In this document: positions 1 to 9,185 of the stretch, piece by piece
Layout of the letters: each line of letters starts with the position of its first letter
Position numbering within the stretch: position 1 is the stretch's first letter
DNA from: Planctomycetaceae bacterium
GTDB taxonomy: Bacteria; Planctomycetota; Planctomycetia; Pirellulales; Lacipirellulaceae
Assembly: GCA_003233055.1 (NCBI GenBank)
Contig: QIKP01000032.1
Coordinates: 1 to 42,818, forward strand
Reading direction: 5' to 3'
Length of the DNA stretch: 42,818 nt
Made by a program: the position numbers and the translations under genes
Notes under the pieces: model-generated
What the model was told of the DNA's origin: nothing
Databases searched by the model: none
Seen by the model: the letters and a program-made list of their open reading frames with translations, nothing else

Positions 1-585
1 GCGGGCCCTGTGGGGGGCCCACGGGCCTCTACCCAACCAACTGCATCTTAAACAACCCCGTTTGTTGTCCAAACAATGGGGTCCACCTCAAAACACGATG
101 TTCGGTTGGAGCAAGGAAACAGGAACTCAGGTTGCCTGACGTGGCCCACAAAGAGTGCTGGAATCTGCCGGCGAATGGGCTCTAATGATTAGGTTCCCGC
201 TCGGCGCTACAGGCTGCGCACGGGAGCGGAATCGCTCTTTGGCAATTGAATACGTTGATCTTGGGAGGCAAGCGATTGCTGGCTCACTTTACCCTCATGC
301 GTGCGCGCCAGGGACAAAACAGCGCGTGTCTGGTCGGCAACGATGCTTCGGAAACCGCGTCAGCCCGCCAAGTTACGACGAAACGGTGGAACGAATCGTA
401 CCGCATTTTTGGCGCGCGAGCGGGATACTCAAAATTCGGGACATAATTCCAGCGGAGATCGCTTGATTGTAGGGCGTCCGGTTGCCTTTTTGGCACGCGG
501 GTTCATGCGCGTGCCAGGGCACGTGACAGCGAGCGAGCGAACCCATTCGAGACCCTGGGCGTCGACGCCCAGGCCTCGCACGGTT
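1..585. other. Non-coding stretch at window start
   Basis: No convincing gene is visible. The open frames here have no recognisable domain and are antisense to, or run into, the phosphofructokinase gene. The stretch has several small inverted repeats: an 8-bp stem GGCACGCG/CGCGTGCC at 492-499 and 508-515, and G/C-rich hairpins in the first 30 bases. An upstream gene may end just outside the window. Confidence 0.5.
554..573 (-). terminator. Perfect 20-bp palindrome behind pfkA, possible terminator
   Basis: The sequence CCTGGGCGTCGACGCCCAGG is a perfect inverted repeat (8-bp stem, TCGA loop) 12 bases beyond the stop codon of the minus-strand phosphofructokinase gene. No T-run follows on the minus strand, so intrinsic termination is uncertain. 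It could stabilise the 3' end of the transcript or bind a dimeric protein instead. Confidence 0.4.
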
Positions 586-1782
586 TTACTCCGCGAGGGC
601 GACTTCCACGGCAGCGGCGGTGGAGTCCAACAGTTCGCTTGGCTGGTAGGCGTCGACCGCGGTCTCGTTCCGGGCGAAGACACCGGCGGAAGCCTCATCG
701 GCAGGACGGTCGCCAAAGCTGATGCCGAGCGCCCGAGCCGCTTGGACGGCCGGGCCTTGTGGATCGACGGTACGAACTTTATGGACGGCATCCAGAATCG
801 GAACGCTCACCATTTCGGGCGGTCGGGAGCAAATCATTTCGCCAAATCGCTCCTCGACAATCAGGCGAACGGCATGGGCACCAAACTGCGTGGCGAGCAC
901 GCGGTCGAAAGTGGTTGGCTTCCCACCCCGCTGCAGATGGCCCAGCACGCAAAGGCGTGCTTCGCGGTGCAGGCGTCGCTCGATTTCGTCCGTGACCGTT
1001 TTGCCGATGCCGCCCAGTTTCACTTGTTGGCCTTCGGCATGCTGGCCAACCATTCCGCCGTCAGGGAGTTCCGCCCCTTCGGCGACGACAACCAGCGTGA
1101 ACTTTTTTCCTTGGCTTTCGCGATGAAGAATTTTGTGGCAAACGTGCTCGAAACTCCACGGAATCTCAGGGATAAGAATCACATCCCCCCCACCGGCGAT
1201 GCCCGAGTGGAGCGCGATCCAGCCCGCATGGCGGCCCATCACTTCGAGTACCATGATCCGTTCGTGGCTCGCAGCAGTCGTGTGAAGCCGATCGAGGGCG
1301 TCCGTAGCGCACTCGATCGCGCTATCGAAACCAAAGGTAAAGGCGGTCGCCTGTAGGTCGTTGTCGATGGTCTTGGGAACGCCGACGACCGGGATTCCAT
1401 TCTCGTGAAACTGTTGGGCAATGGCGAGTGAACCATCGCCGCCGACACAAATCAAGCCATCGATGCCGAGCTGCCTAACGGTTGCTTGCACGCCTTCAAT
1501 CAAGGAGTGTTCGATTTCGACGCGATCGTCAATTCCTTTAACGGCGGCAAACCGGCCCTTGTTCGTGGAGCCGAGAATGGTCCCCCCCTGATTCAGAATT
1601 CCTTTGGTGCTCTTGGGCGTGAGCTGGACGTACTGCACGGGGTCGTAAAGGCCTTCGTATCCTTTAAGGAACCCGATGCAATCGTAACCAAGCTGGTCGC
1701 AGCTCTTCACCGCGCCTCGGATCACGGCGTTCAGTCCGGGGCAATCGCCACCACTGGTGAGAATTCCGATTCGTTTGGACAT
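586..1782 (-). CDS. pfkA: 6-phosphofructokinase, probably ATP-dependent
   Basis: Phosphorylates fructose 6-phosphate to fructose 1,6-bisphosphate in cytoplasmic glycolysis. The 398-residue protein has the family order: N-terminal TSGGDCPGLN (9-18), the donor-site motif GGDGS (114-118), PKTIDND with the catalytic Asp (136-142), and MGRHAGW (182-188). In this family Gly in the GGDGS position favours ATP, whereas PPi-dependent enzymes carry Asp there. Lys in PKTIDND instead of Gly (PGTIDND in E. coli) is shared with PPi enzymes and with a group of ATP enzymes. The combination Gly plus Lys therefore predicts ATP use, less firmly than a classical E. coli-type signature would. The ATG is preceded by AAGGTGG about 8 bases upstream, which supports the start. 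It stands alone on its strand, with a 304-base spacer to the next gene. Confidence 0.93.
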   Translation of the reverse strand: MSKRIGILTSGGDCPGLNAVIRGAVKSCDQLGYDCIGFLKGYEGLYDPVQYVQLTPKSTKGILNQGGTILGSTNKGRFAAVKGIDDRVEIEHSLIEGVQATVRQLGIDGLICVGGDGSLAIAQQFHENGIPVVGVPKTIDNDLQATAFTFGFDSAIECATDALDRLHTTAASHERIMVLEVMGRHAGWIALHSGIAGGGDVILIPEIPWSFEHVCHKILHRESQGKKFTLVVVAEGAELPDGGMVGQHAEGQQVKLGGIGKTVTDEIERRLHREARLCVLGHLQRGGKPTTFDRVLATQFGAHAVRLIVEERFGEMICSRPPEMVSVPILDAVHKVRTVDPQGPAVQAARALGISFGDRPADEASAGVFARNETAVDAYQPSELLDSTAAAVEVALAE

Positions 1783-1826
1783 CGTCGAGCCACCTTATGT
1801 TGAAAGCAGATGTGATAAGCACGTGG

Positions 1827-1860
1827 AATCTTCAGGATCCAACAATCTTCAGGATCCAAC
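1827..1860. repeat. 17-bp perfect tandem duplication
   Basis: AATCTTCAGGATCCAAC occurs twice back to back in the spacer upstream of pfkA, 45-78 bases before its start codon. It could be a slippage duplication or a doubled protein-binding site in the pfkA leader. The rest of this 304-base spacer holds a short direct repeat, GTCGCGTTGCG at 1977-1987 and 1996-2006, and the terminator candidate of the next gene. Confidence 0.85.
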
Positions 1861-2022
1861 AAGGATAGGTCGCCATGGGGTGCTCGGGCGCCAACACCAA
1901 TGGGGAAAACCACAAGAAGAGAGGCCGCGCAATTCGCACAACCGTCAATGAGGGCACGCAACTCGCCGGCAAGCCTGTCGCGTTGCGCTAGGTTCGTCGC
2001 GTTGCGTTGCAGCAGCAGCAGG

Positions 2023-2062
2023 AAAAAGCCATGCCGGAGTTAAGGCCGAGCGCCAGCGGCAT
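2023..2062 (-). terminator. Possible rho-independent terminator of the epimerase gene
   Basis: Read on the minus strand, ATGCCG (2062-2057) pairs with CGGCAT (2036-2031) across a 20-base G/C-rich loop, followed by GGC and five T residues (2027-2023). It lies about 25 bases past the stop codon of the epimerase gene. The stem is short and the loop long, so this is a moderate call. Confidence 0.45.
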
Positions 2063-2086
2063 CCTTCCCCAGCAACGTCCTAACAT

Positions 2087-3025
2087 TCACTCGCATCGCG
2101 AGCGGTAGTAGTCGATCGACCGCTGGAGCCCCTCGATCAGATCGACGGCCGGTTCGTAGGCCAGCAGATCGCGGGCTTGGGAGATGTCGGCAAGACTCTC
2201 GCGAACATCGCCGTCGCGCGGCGCGGCAAAGATCGGTTCGATCTGCGTTCCCAAGGCGCTGTTGATGGCGGCGATGAGGTCGAGGAGTGTCGACTGGCGG
2301 CCACAGGCGATGTTGATCGACTCGCCATTCGCGCTGCGACTGTCGGCCGCAAGAAGATTGGCCGCCGCCACGTCGGAGACATAGACAAAGTCGCGGGACT
2401 GCAAGCCGTCGCCGTAGAGGGTCGGCCGCTCGCCAGCCAGCATCTTGCTGACGAAGATCGGAATCACCGCCGAGTATTCGCTGGCCGGGTCTTGCCGCGG
2501 GCCGTAGACGTTGAAGTAACGCAGGCAAACGGTTTCAAGGCCGAAGCTCTTGGTAAACGACTTGCAATAGTATTCGCTGGCGATTTTTGCGGCGGCGTAG
2601 GGAGAAAGAGGATCGAGCGGGTCGGACTCTTGCTTCGAGACTTTGGGTTGATCGCCATAGGCGGCGCTCGAGGCGGCGAGTACAACGCGGCGCGCGCCGG
2701 CCTTCTGGGCAGCGGTAAGAACATTCATGGTCGCCGTGCAACAGGCCGCGTGCGAGACCAAGGGATCGCGCAGACTGGCAGGCACCGATGCAATGGCCGC
2801 CTCGTGATAGACCACCTCCACGCCTTCCATCGCCCGCCTCATCGCCTCAGGGTCGGCCGCATCTGCCTCGACGAACTCGACGTTGTCCGCAAGATGCACG
2901 ATATTGCTGCGAAACCCGCTACTCATGTCGTCGAGCACTCGCACCCGATCGCCTCGTTCGACCAGTGCGGTAGCGATATGAGAGCCAATGAATCCCGCGC
3001 CGCCGGTCACTAGGTAGTTCGCCAT
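2087..3025 (-). CDS. NAD-dependent sugar-nucleotide epimerase (UDP-glucose/UDP-GlcNAc 4-epimerase type)
   Basis: Extended short-chain dehydrogenase/reductase of 312 residues that probably inverts C4 of a UDP-hexose for envelope or exopolysaccharide precursors. Visible features are the Rossmann motif TGGAGFIGSH (7-16), the aspartate after beta-2 (LDD, 31-33) that binds NAD ribose, the catalytic serine region AASSAAYG (117-124), and YAAAK (143-147). RYFNVYGPRQDP (169-180) and the following SAVIP stretch resemble the WbpP-type UDP-GlcNAc 4-epimerases, but substrate cannot be assigned from sequence alone; a dehydratase or other epimerase of the family remains possible. No good ribosome-binding site precedes the ATG, yet the Rossmann fold begins right at residue 4, so the start is safe. 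It lies 78 bases downstream of the AAA ATPase gene and may be co-transcribed with it. Confidence 0.88.
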   Translation of the reverse strand: MANYLVTGGAGFIGSHIATALVERGDRVRVLDDMSSGFRSNIVHLADNVEFVEADAADPEAMRRAMEGVEVVYHEAAIASVPASLRDPLVSHAACCTATMNVLTAAQKAGARRVVLAASSAAYGDQPKVSKQESDPLDPLSPYAAAKIASEYYCKSFTKSFGLETVCLRYFNVYGPRQDPASEYSAVIPIFVSKMLAGERPTLYGDGLQSRDFVYVSDVAAANLLAADSRSANGESINIACGRQSTLLDLIAAINSALGTQIEPIFAAPRDGDVRESLADISQARDLLAYEPAVDLIEGLQRSIDYYRSRCE

Positions 3026-3103
3026 CTCGTTGGTATCCCTGGTGTCCTATCGAATCGGAACCTTTCATCGAACCACCAGCCTAACAGATAGCAGTAACCT
3101 ACG

Positions 3104-4828
3104 TCAGTTCCGAAGAAGACTCGAGAAGAGCTGCTTGTAGTCCTCTCGGTGGACCCCTGCGATCGGCTGAGCCGTACTCGCTTCCTCTTCGATGACCAAC
3201 AGCTCGACTTTTTCGATCGGCGTCGCAGAGACGGTTGGCAAGCGACTGGCCGCCGGCGATGCCATGGCAATCGCCGGACCGTCGTACCGACCGGCAGGAG
3301 CCATGGTCACCTCTTCATCCAATTCCGTCGGGTCCAGAACCTCGGCGATTGGTTCCTGGTTTTCCTCGGTGTTTTCCTCGGTGTTGGCCTCCTGGTCGAC
3401 AACGGACAGTCGGGTGTAGGCCGGGGGGACGGGATCCATGGCAACGCCTGGCTCGGTGCCGGATGCCAACTCCTGGGGCGCTTCGGCGACTTCCTGTTCA
3501 GGGGGTAGCACCCGCTGTAACAGGCTGCTTATTTCCGACTCGCACAGGTTGGTTACCTGGGGTCGACTCGCCGGAATCGCTGCCTCCAAAGGTGTGTAGT
3601 CGTCGATCACCACTTCCTCTTCGTCGAATTTCCCTCCAAAGGGGTCGTGGGCTACTGACGCCGCGACGTCGCAGGGAGCCCGCGCGGGAAGCTCTCCCTG
3701 GTTGTTGCCTGCCTGATCGCACGCACCCGACTCACTCGTGGAACAAGGGCCCATAGAACAAGGGCTCGTGGAACAGGAGCCCATGGAAGATGAGGGGCTT
3801 TCCTTGGCGAGTTCCAGAGAGGGTTCGAAGACCGTCGCAAAGGGTGCCTCCGTTTCTTCCTTCAGGAGGCGGGCCAAGTCGTTCGCCACGTCCTCTTCTC
3901 GACCAATCGAAAATTCGGAATCGTCGTCCGAGAGAGGCCCAAACTCCACCACCTCGTGTTCCTCCGAAACGTTTTCCGAGCTGGCATTCGTGTCGGGAAG
4001 ATTCCATGGCGTCGGCAACTGCTGTAGGTCGGCCCACGCGCCTTGCATGACGTCCTTGTTCACTCGCAATTGCCCATGACCCGCAGCCAACAGTAGCGCG
4101 CGATCGCAAACTTGATTCACGAGTCTCGCAATGCCATCGGTGGCGTGGTAGGCCGCGTCGAGCGCGTCGGCGGTGAACAGCTCCTCGGGATTGCCACCTG
4201 CCGCAGCAAGATGGCCTCGAATGTATTGAGCCGTGTCGTGGTGACTAAAAGGGGCCAGGTAGCATCGGGCAACGATTCGCTGGTTGAAGGTCTCGACCTC
4301 GGGTGAGGTGAACTTCTCGTCGAGGGCCTGCGACCCTGCCAGCAGCAAACGTACCAGAGGTTCTCCGCGATGGGCTAGATTGCTGAGTACTCGTAGCTCT
4401 TCGAGGAGTCGAGTCGACAGCGATTGTGCTTCGTCGACTAAAAGGACAATGCCGTTGGATCCTTCTTCCGAGTTCGACAGGTACTCAATCAGCTCGAGCC
4501 GCAATTCGCCTTCGTCCCGTTCGCGATACGACTGGCCCAGCTCAAACAAGATCGCTTGCAGCAGCGAGCGTCGCGTGGCAAGCTGGGCACTGGTAAGGTA
4601 AGCCACGGTCCGCTCTTCGCTTAGCTCTTCCGCGAGAACTTGCAGGAGCATCGACTTGCCGGTCCCTGGTGCACCGACCAACAGGCCAGGCCCTTCGCCC
4701 CGGCGTATGCAGCGAGCCAAGAGCCGACGCGACTCTTCCGCCGCCCCGGCTGGGTAGTAGCGTTCGACACGGGCATGCGTTGGAAAGACACGTTCTTGGC
4801 AGTAGGCGAGTTCGGCAAGCGTGGGCAT
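3104..4828 (-). CDS. ExeA/GspA-like AAA ATPase with long acidic C-terminal tail
   Basis: Residues 1-275 form an AAA+ ATPase of the ExeA/GspA/MshM type, a family that helps assemble secretins or pili and also resembles transposition helper ATPases. Walker A is GAPGTGKS (52-59), Walker B LLVDEAQ (129-135), and a sensor-like LLAGSQ lies at 162-167. The remaining 300 residues are acidic and low in complexity, with no visible peptidoglycan-binding domain or membrane segment. A Ser/Cys/Met-rich repeat at 346-366 matches a 30-base imperfect DNA duplication (3735-3764 and 3765-3790). The start is supported by AAGGAGGGT a few bases before the ATG. A link to the pilus/secretion cluster 14 kb away is attractive but inferred. 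The tail suggests a scaffold or regulatory role that cannot be specified. Confidence 0.82.
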   Translation of the reverse strand: MPTLAELAYCQERVFPTHARVERYYPAGAAEESRRLLARCIRRGEGPGLLVGAPGTGKSMLLQVLAEELSEERTVAYLTSAQLATRRSLLQAILFELGQSYRERDEGELRLELIEYLSNSEEGSNGIVLLVDEAQSLSTRLLEELRVLSNLAHRGEPLVRLLLAGSQALDEKFTSPEVETFNQRIVARCYLAPFSHHDTAQYIRGHLAAAGGNPEELFTADALDAAYHATDGIARLVNQVCDRALLLAAGHGQLRVNKDVMQGAWADLQQLPTPWNLPDTNASSENVSEEHEVVEFGPLSDDDSEFSIGREEDVANDLARLLKEETEAPFATVFEPSLELAKESPSSSMGSCSTSPCSMGPCSTSESGACDQAGNNQGELPARAPCDVAASVAHDPFGGKFDEEEVVIDDYTPLEAAIPASRPQVTNLCESEISSLLQRVLPPEQEVAEAPQELASGTEPGVAMDPVPPAYTRLSVVDQEANTEENTEENQEPIAEVLDPTELDEEVTMAPAGRYDGPAIAMASPAASRLPTVSATPIEKVELLVIEEEASTAQPIAGVHREDYKQLFSSLLRN

Positions 4829-5103
4829 GAGTACCCTCCTTGATAGTCACAGTGCTGGAGCGAAGGAACCTACTAGGCGCCGCGTGCTCGCCGCGTAGCC
4901 TCGTCGTTCTCCATCGGTCGCTCGAGGCCAGGGACTCCAATCCGCAAATAAGGTTAAGGCTCTATCGCGGTGGGAAGGTGCAAGCATGGAGTGGTAGCCA
5001 CGTCATGACTAAAATGCAAGAATGGAGCATCGAGCCCCAGCAGCAGCCAGGCCGCCACGAAGTCATCGACTCCCTTGGCGAGCCGGTTTCAGACGAGAGC
5101 CCT

Positions 5104-5772
5104 ATGGTCCCCTTACCCTTCCGAATCAAAATTTGCGGCATCACTTCGGTAGCCGACGCGCGGGCCTGCGTGGAGGCGGGTGCCGATGCGATCGGGCTCA
5201 ACTTCTACGCGCCAAGCTCTCGAAGTATTGCCGTCGAGCGAGCAGAAGCCATTGTCGCCGTCGTTCCAGAATCGGTTACACTGGTGGGCCTGTTTGTCAA
5301 CGAGGTGGCGAGTCGGGTGAACGAGGTGGCTGGCCAACTCGGCCTTGGATGGGTGCAATTGCATGGCGACGAACCACCCGGTTTTTTGAGCCAACTCGAC
5401 CGCCACTTGTCGATCGTGCGCGCCTACCGGTTTGAGGGGTGGCAAACATTGCAGGACGACTTGTCGGCCTGCGAGCAGGGAGGACGAATGCCTTCCGCAT
5501 TGCTGATGGACGCGAAAGTCGACGGGAGCTACGGTGGTACCGGCGCGCAGGCCGATTGGCAGGCACTGGCAAGTCGCCCTGGTCCCGCCAGCAACTGCCC
5601 CCTGGTCCTGGCGGGCGGCCTGACGGCAAGGAACGTTGCCGAGGCGATCGAGTGGGTCCGGCCCGAGGGTGTCGACACCGCCAGTGGCGTCGAAAAGTCA
5701 CCCGGCGTGAAGGACCCAGGACTTATCGAGTCGTTTGTCACCGCGGCGAACAACGCCTTCGAGGGTGGCTAA
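5104..5772 (+). CDS. trpF: Phosphoribosylanthranilate isomerase
   Basis: Catalyses the Amadori rearrangement of N-(5'-phosphoribosyl)anthranilate to CdRP in tryptophan synthesis. From the chosen ATG the protein has 222 residues, close to the usual 200-210. The TIM barrel opens with RIKICGIT; the catalytic base is Cys11, and the catalytic acid is Asp136 in LLMDAKVDGS. The phosphate-binding end GVDTASGVE follows near the C-terminus. The frame stays open upstream to 4840, and an ATG at 5005 would add 33 residues of low-complexity sequence unlike the family, so the start at 5104 is preferred; no clear Shine-Dalgarno is present. No other trp gene is nearby, so it is a dispersed trp gene. It is divergent from the AAA ATPase gene. 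Confidence 0.9.
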   Translation: MVPLPFRIKICGITSVADARACVEAGADAIGLNFYAPSSRSIAVERAEAIVAVVPESVTLVGLFVNEVASRVNEVAGQLGLGWVQLHGDEPPGFLSQLDRHLSIVRAYRFEGWQTLQDDLSACEQGGRMPSALLMDAKVDGSYGGTGAQADWQALASRPGPASNCPLVLAGGLTARNVAEAIEWVRPEGVDTASGVEKSPGVKDPGLIESFVTAANNAFEGG

Positions 5773-5892
5773 TCGATACCCGACCAGCCGCTTGCGGATA
5801 AGTGGACAGAGAATCTACAATGTGCCGCTGGAGAGCAAGTGCCAACCACCCCCCCGCTCGGGCTACCTTCCTTTACCTGGAGAGATCTTACC

Positions 5893-7248
<1,356 letters not shown>

Positions 7249-7282
7249 CGTCCAAAAGTTAGAGACGAGAGTCGAGAGCAGT

Positions 7283-7318
7283 AAAAAAAGCCGCCGGCAA
7301 AAGCTGGCGGCTTTTTTA
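7283..7318 (+). terminator. Strong rho-independent terminator after ahcY
   Basis: GCCGCCGGC (7290-7298) pairs with GCTGGCGGC (7303-7311) across an AAAA loop, followed by six T residues (7312-7317). An A-run (7283-7289) precedes the stem, so the A/T tracts also pair and the structure could work in both directions. It lies about 35 bases past the ahcY stop. Confidence 0.93.
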
Positions 7319-7328
7319 CCAGCCCTAA

Positions 7329-7351
7329 CCAACGAGGCGTAGCTCGTCGGC
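7329..7351 (+). repeat. REP-like palindrome, copy 1
   Basis: A near-perfect 23-bp palindrome with core CGAGGCGTAGCTCG, just after the ahcY terminator. It differs from the exact copies at 24839 and 38393 by one base (CCAACGAG instead of CCGACGAG). Confidence 0.85.
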
Positions 7352-7364
7352 TATTTTCCTTTCA

Positions 7365-7387
7365 CCGACGCCGCGTAGTTTGTCGGC
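7365..7387 (+). repeat. REP-like palindrome, degenerate copy 2
   Basis: Matches the repeat in 19 of 23 positions and lies 36 bases start-to-start after copy 1 in the same orientation. The linker between them ends in TTTTCCTTTCA and a similar TTTTTCCTTC follows this copy, so the duplicated unit may be longer than the palindrome. Confidence 0.65.
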
Positions 7388-7427
7388 CATTTTTCCTTCC
7401 CGCTTCCAATCCCCCCCCTCCACAACC

Positions 7428-8792
7428 ATGCCTTCCATCTCTGCATTCCGTGGCCTCCGTTACAACCTGGGCCAAGTCGGCTCGCTTTCGAGCGTGGTCG
7501 CCCCGCCGTACGACGTGATCGATCCGGAGTTGCAGCAGCAGCTTTACGAGGCGAATGAATACAATGTCGTGCGCCTTATCCTCAACCGAGATGAACCGGG
7601 CGACGACGAGCAGGCGAACCGCTACACTCGTGCGGCGAGGTTGCTAAAAACGTGGCGAAGGGATGGGACGCTGCTCACCGAGACGGCCCCCGCTTTGTAT
7701 GTCTACCACCAAACCTATAGCGAAGGAGGGAAGGACTTCACTCGCCGGGGATTCATGTGCCGATGCCGGCTTGAACGCTTTGGTGAAGGGAATATCTACC
7801 CGCACGAGGAGACCCATGGCGGGGCGAAGGCCGATCGACTCAAGCTTTGGAAAGCCTGCCGGGCTAACCTGAGCCAGATTTTTGGGCTCTATCCCGACGA
7901 CGACAACCGAGTGCAGTCGATCCTCGACGGGGCGGCCCTCGGCGAGATTCCGCTCGAGGCGACCGACCACCTTGGCGTTGTCAACCAGCTTTGGCCCGTG
8001 ACCAGTCTCGACGCGATCGCCCAGTTGCAGACCGCCATCGCGCAATGCCCGATCTACATCGCCGATGGCCACCACCGGTACGAAACGGCCTGCAACTATC
8101 GAGACGAAGTCGCCGCCGCGTATCGCGAAGAGCATGGCGAGAAACTCCCCGAAGATCATCCAGCGAACTTTGTGCTGATGATGTGCGTATCGATGAGCGA
8201 CCCCGGGATGCAGGTCTTGCCGACGCATCGCCTCTTTCGAGGCCTGCCGGCGATGACCTCCGAGGAGTTGGCCCTGCGGCTGGGAGATTGCTTTGAAACC
8301 GAACCGGCCGGTAGTGGCCCTGACCGGGCGTTGACGCTTTGGGAAGAGATCGAAGCGGAGGAGGACCAAGGAACACTCGGGCTCTACACCGCCGAAGATG
8401 ACGCCTGGACCGTTGCCCGCCTCACCGATGCGGGCCGCGAGAAGTTGGCCGCAGTGGCGGGCGATCGTTCCGACGATTGGCAGTCGCTCGGCGTGAGCAT
8501 CTTGCATCGGCTGGTGGTCGATACGCTGCTCGACGCCCCCAACTTACCCGCACCGAAGTACGTCCGCAGCTTGGGCGAAGTCCCCGGCAGCCTGCGAGAA
8601 GGCGACTCGACCGGGCGCGACCTGACAGGGCAGGAAGGGACCGGCGGGCGGTTTGAACTGGGGGCCCTCGTCATGCCGGCGACCTTGGAACACATCCGCC
8701 AAATCTCCGCCCACGGCGAACGGATGCCCGCGAAGAGCACCTACTTCTATCCGAAGGTCCTTAGCGGCCTCGTGCTCAATCCACTGGAATAG
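7428..8792 (+). CDS. DUF1015 family protein
   Basis: A 454-residue cytoplasmic protein of the DUF1015 family, whose biochemical function I cannot state. Conserved family blocks are visible: an N-terminal FRGLRYN, then VVAPPYDVI, then YPHEETHGGAKADRL, then the His-rich IADGHHRYETA in the middle. The conserved His/Asp/Glu residues suggest an enzyme active site or metal site. The ATG at 7428 is chosen because the family similarity begins right behind it; a non-ATG start at 7380 would add 16 residues encoded by the repeat region. The leader is C/T-rich without a Shine-Dalgarno. The C-terminal part carries a Gly/Asp/Thr-rich loop (EGDSTGRDLTGQEGTGG) that may be lineage specific. Confidence 0.85.
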   Translation: MPSISAFRGLRYNLGQVGSLSSVVAPPYDVIDPELQQQLYEANEYNVVRLILNRDEPGDDEQANRYTRAARLLKTWRRDGTLLTETAPALYVYHQTYSEGGKDFTRRGFMCRCRLERFGEGNIYPHEETHGGAKADRLKLWKACRANLSQIFGLYPDDDNRVQSILDGAALGEIPLEATDHLGVVNQLWPVTSLDAIAQLQTAIAQCPIYIADGHHRYETACNYRDEVAAAYREEHGEKLPEDHPANFVLMMCVSMSDPGMQVLPTHRLFRGLPAMTSEELALRLGDCFETEPAGSGPDRALTLWEEIEAEEDQGTLGLYTAEDDAWTVARLTDAGREKLAAVAGDRSDDWQSLGVSILHRLVVDTLLDAPNLPAPKYVRSLGEVPGSLREGDSTGRDLTGQEGTGGRFELGALVMPATLEHIRQISAHGERMPAKSTYFYPKVLSGLVLNPLE

Positions 8793-8856
8793 TGCCCCGC
8801 AGGCAGCCGGCTGTGGCAGCCAGGAGTGGTTCCCCGTGCGGCCACCTCTTGGCGAA

Positions 8857-8872
8857 TGTTTCTCGTGGAACA
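8857..8872. promoter_or_regulatory. parS-like site 1
   Basis: TGTTTCTCGTGGAACA matches the bacterial parS consensus TGTTTCACGTGAAACA at 14 of 16 positions. It is the first of three such sites at about 40-bp intervals in the 393-base spacer between the DUF1015 gene and acs. ParB/Spo0J dimers bind parS during chromosome segregation. Confidence 0.65.
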
Positions 8873-8896
8873 GATGCACCGAATGCATAAGAAGTC

Positions 8897-8912
8897 TGTT
8901 CCACATGAAACA
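8897..8912. promoter_or_regulatory. parS-like site 2
   Basis: TGTTCCACATGAAACA matches the parS consensus at 14 of 16 positions, and one of its two differences falls at a base known to vary between natural sites. It starts 40 bp after site 1, close to four helical turns. Confidence 0.7.
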
Positions 8913-8937
8913 GACAAGGTGCGCAGTCCTGGCAAGA

Positions 8938-8953
8938 TGTTTCATGTGGAACG
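8938..8953. promoter_or_regulatory. parS-like site 3
   Basis: TGTTTCATGTGGAACG matches the consensus at 13 of 16 positions. Its reverse complement equals site 2 except at one terminal base, so sites 2 and 3 form a 15-bp inverted repeat. It starts 41 bp after site 2. Confidence 0.6.
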
Positions 8954-9110
8954 AGGCGGGGCGAGGGCAAGGGGAACTCCGACTAGTGCGAGCCGCATAC
9001 GCATGTTCCGGTCACGGCGCTGCTATTTCAGCGTCAAACGATTGTCTTAGCGGAACATCCGAGTGATCACTGCTCTAGATTGTCGCTAACCAGGGCAGTT
9101 CTCACCCCAG

Positions 9111-9139
9111 TTTGCGAAGCCTGCCCGGCCCGGTACAAT
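9111..9139 (+). promoter_or_regulatory. Candidate sigma-70 promoter of acs
   Basis: TACAAT at 9134-9139 matches the -10 consensus in 5 of 6 bases. A weak -35 (TTTGCG at 9111-9116 with a 17-base spacer, or TTGCGA one base later with 16) precedes it. Transcription would start near 9146, giving a leader of about 40 bases. Confidence 0.4.
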
Positions 9140-9185
9140 CAGGGATTGGCGGGCTTTTCACTTTGGTGCAACAGGAGTCCCAGCG

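Noticed and set aside
492-515. 8-bp hairpin as a terminator of pfkA
   Set aside because: On the minus strand the stem is followed by A residues, not T, and it lies about 70 bases past the stop codon.
301-1356. Long plus-strand open frame (351 codons) opposite pfkA
   Set aside because: It is antisense to a well conserved phosphofructokinase, has no domain, and its Arg/His-rich composition is that of a shadow frame in GC-rich DNA.
2177-3013. 278-codon plus-strand open frame opposite the epimerase
   Set aside because: The minus strand has Rossmann and YxxxK motifs in order; this is a mirror frame.
5005-5103. Upstream ATG for trpF at 5005
   Set aside because: It would add 33 residues unlike any TrpF and has no better ribosome-binding site; the barrel begins directly after 5104.
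5773-5892. Possible SAH riboswitch in front of ahcY
   Set aside because: The 120-base leader was scanned for the conserved SAH riboswitch core and only a generic G/C-rich stem was seen.
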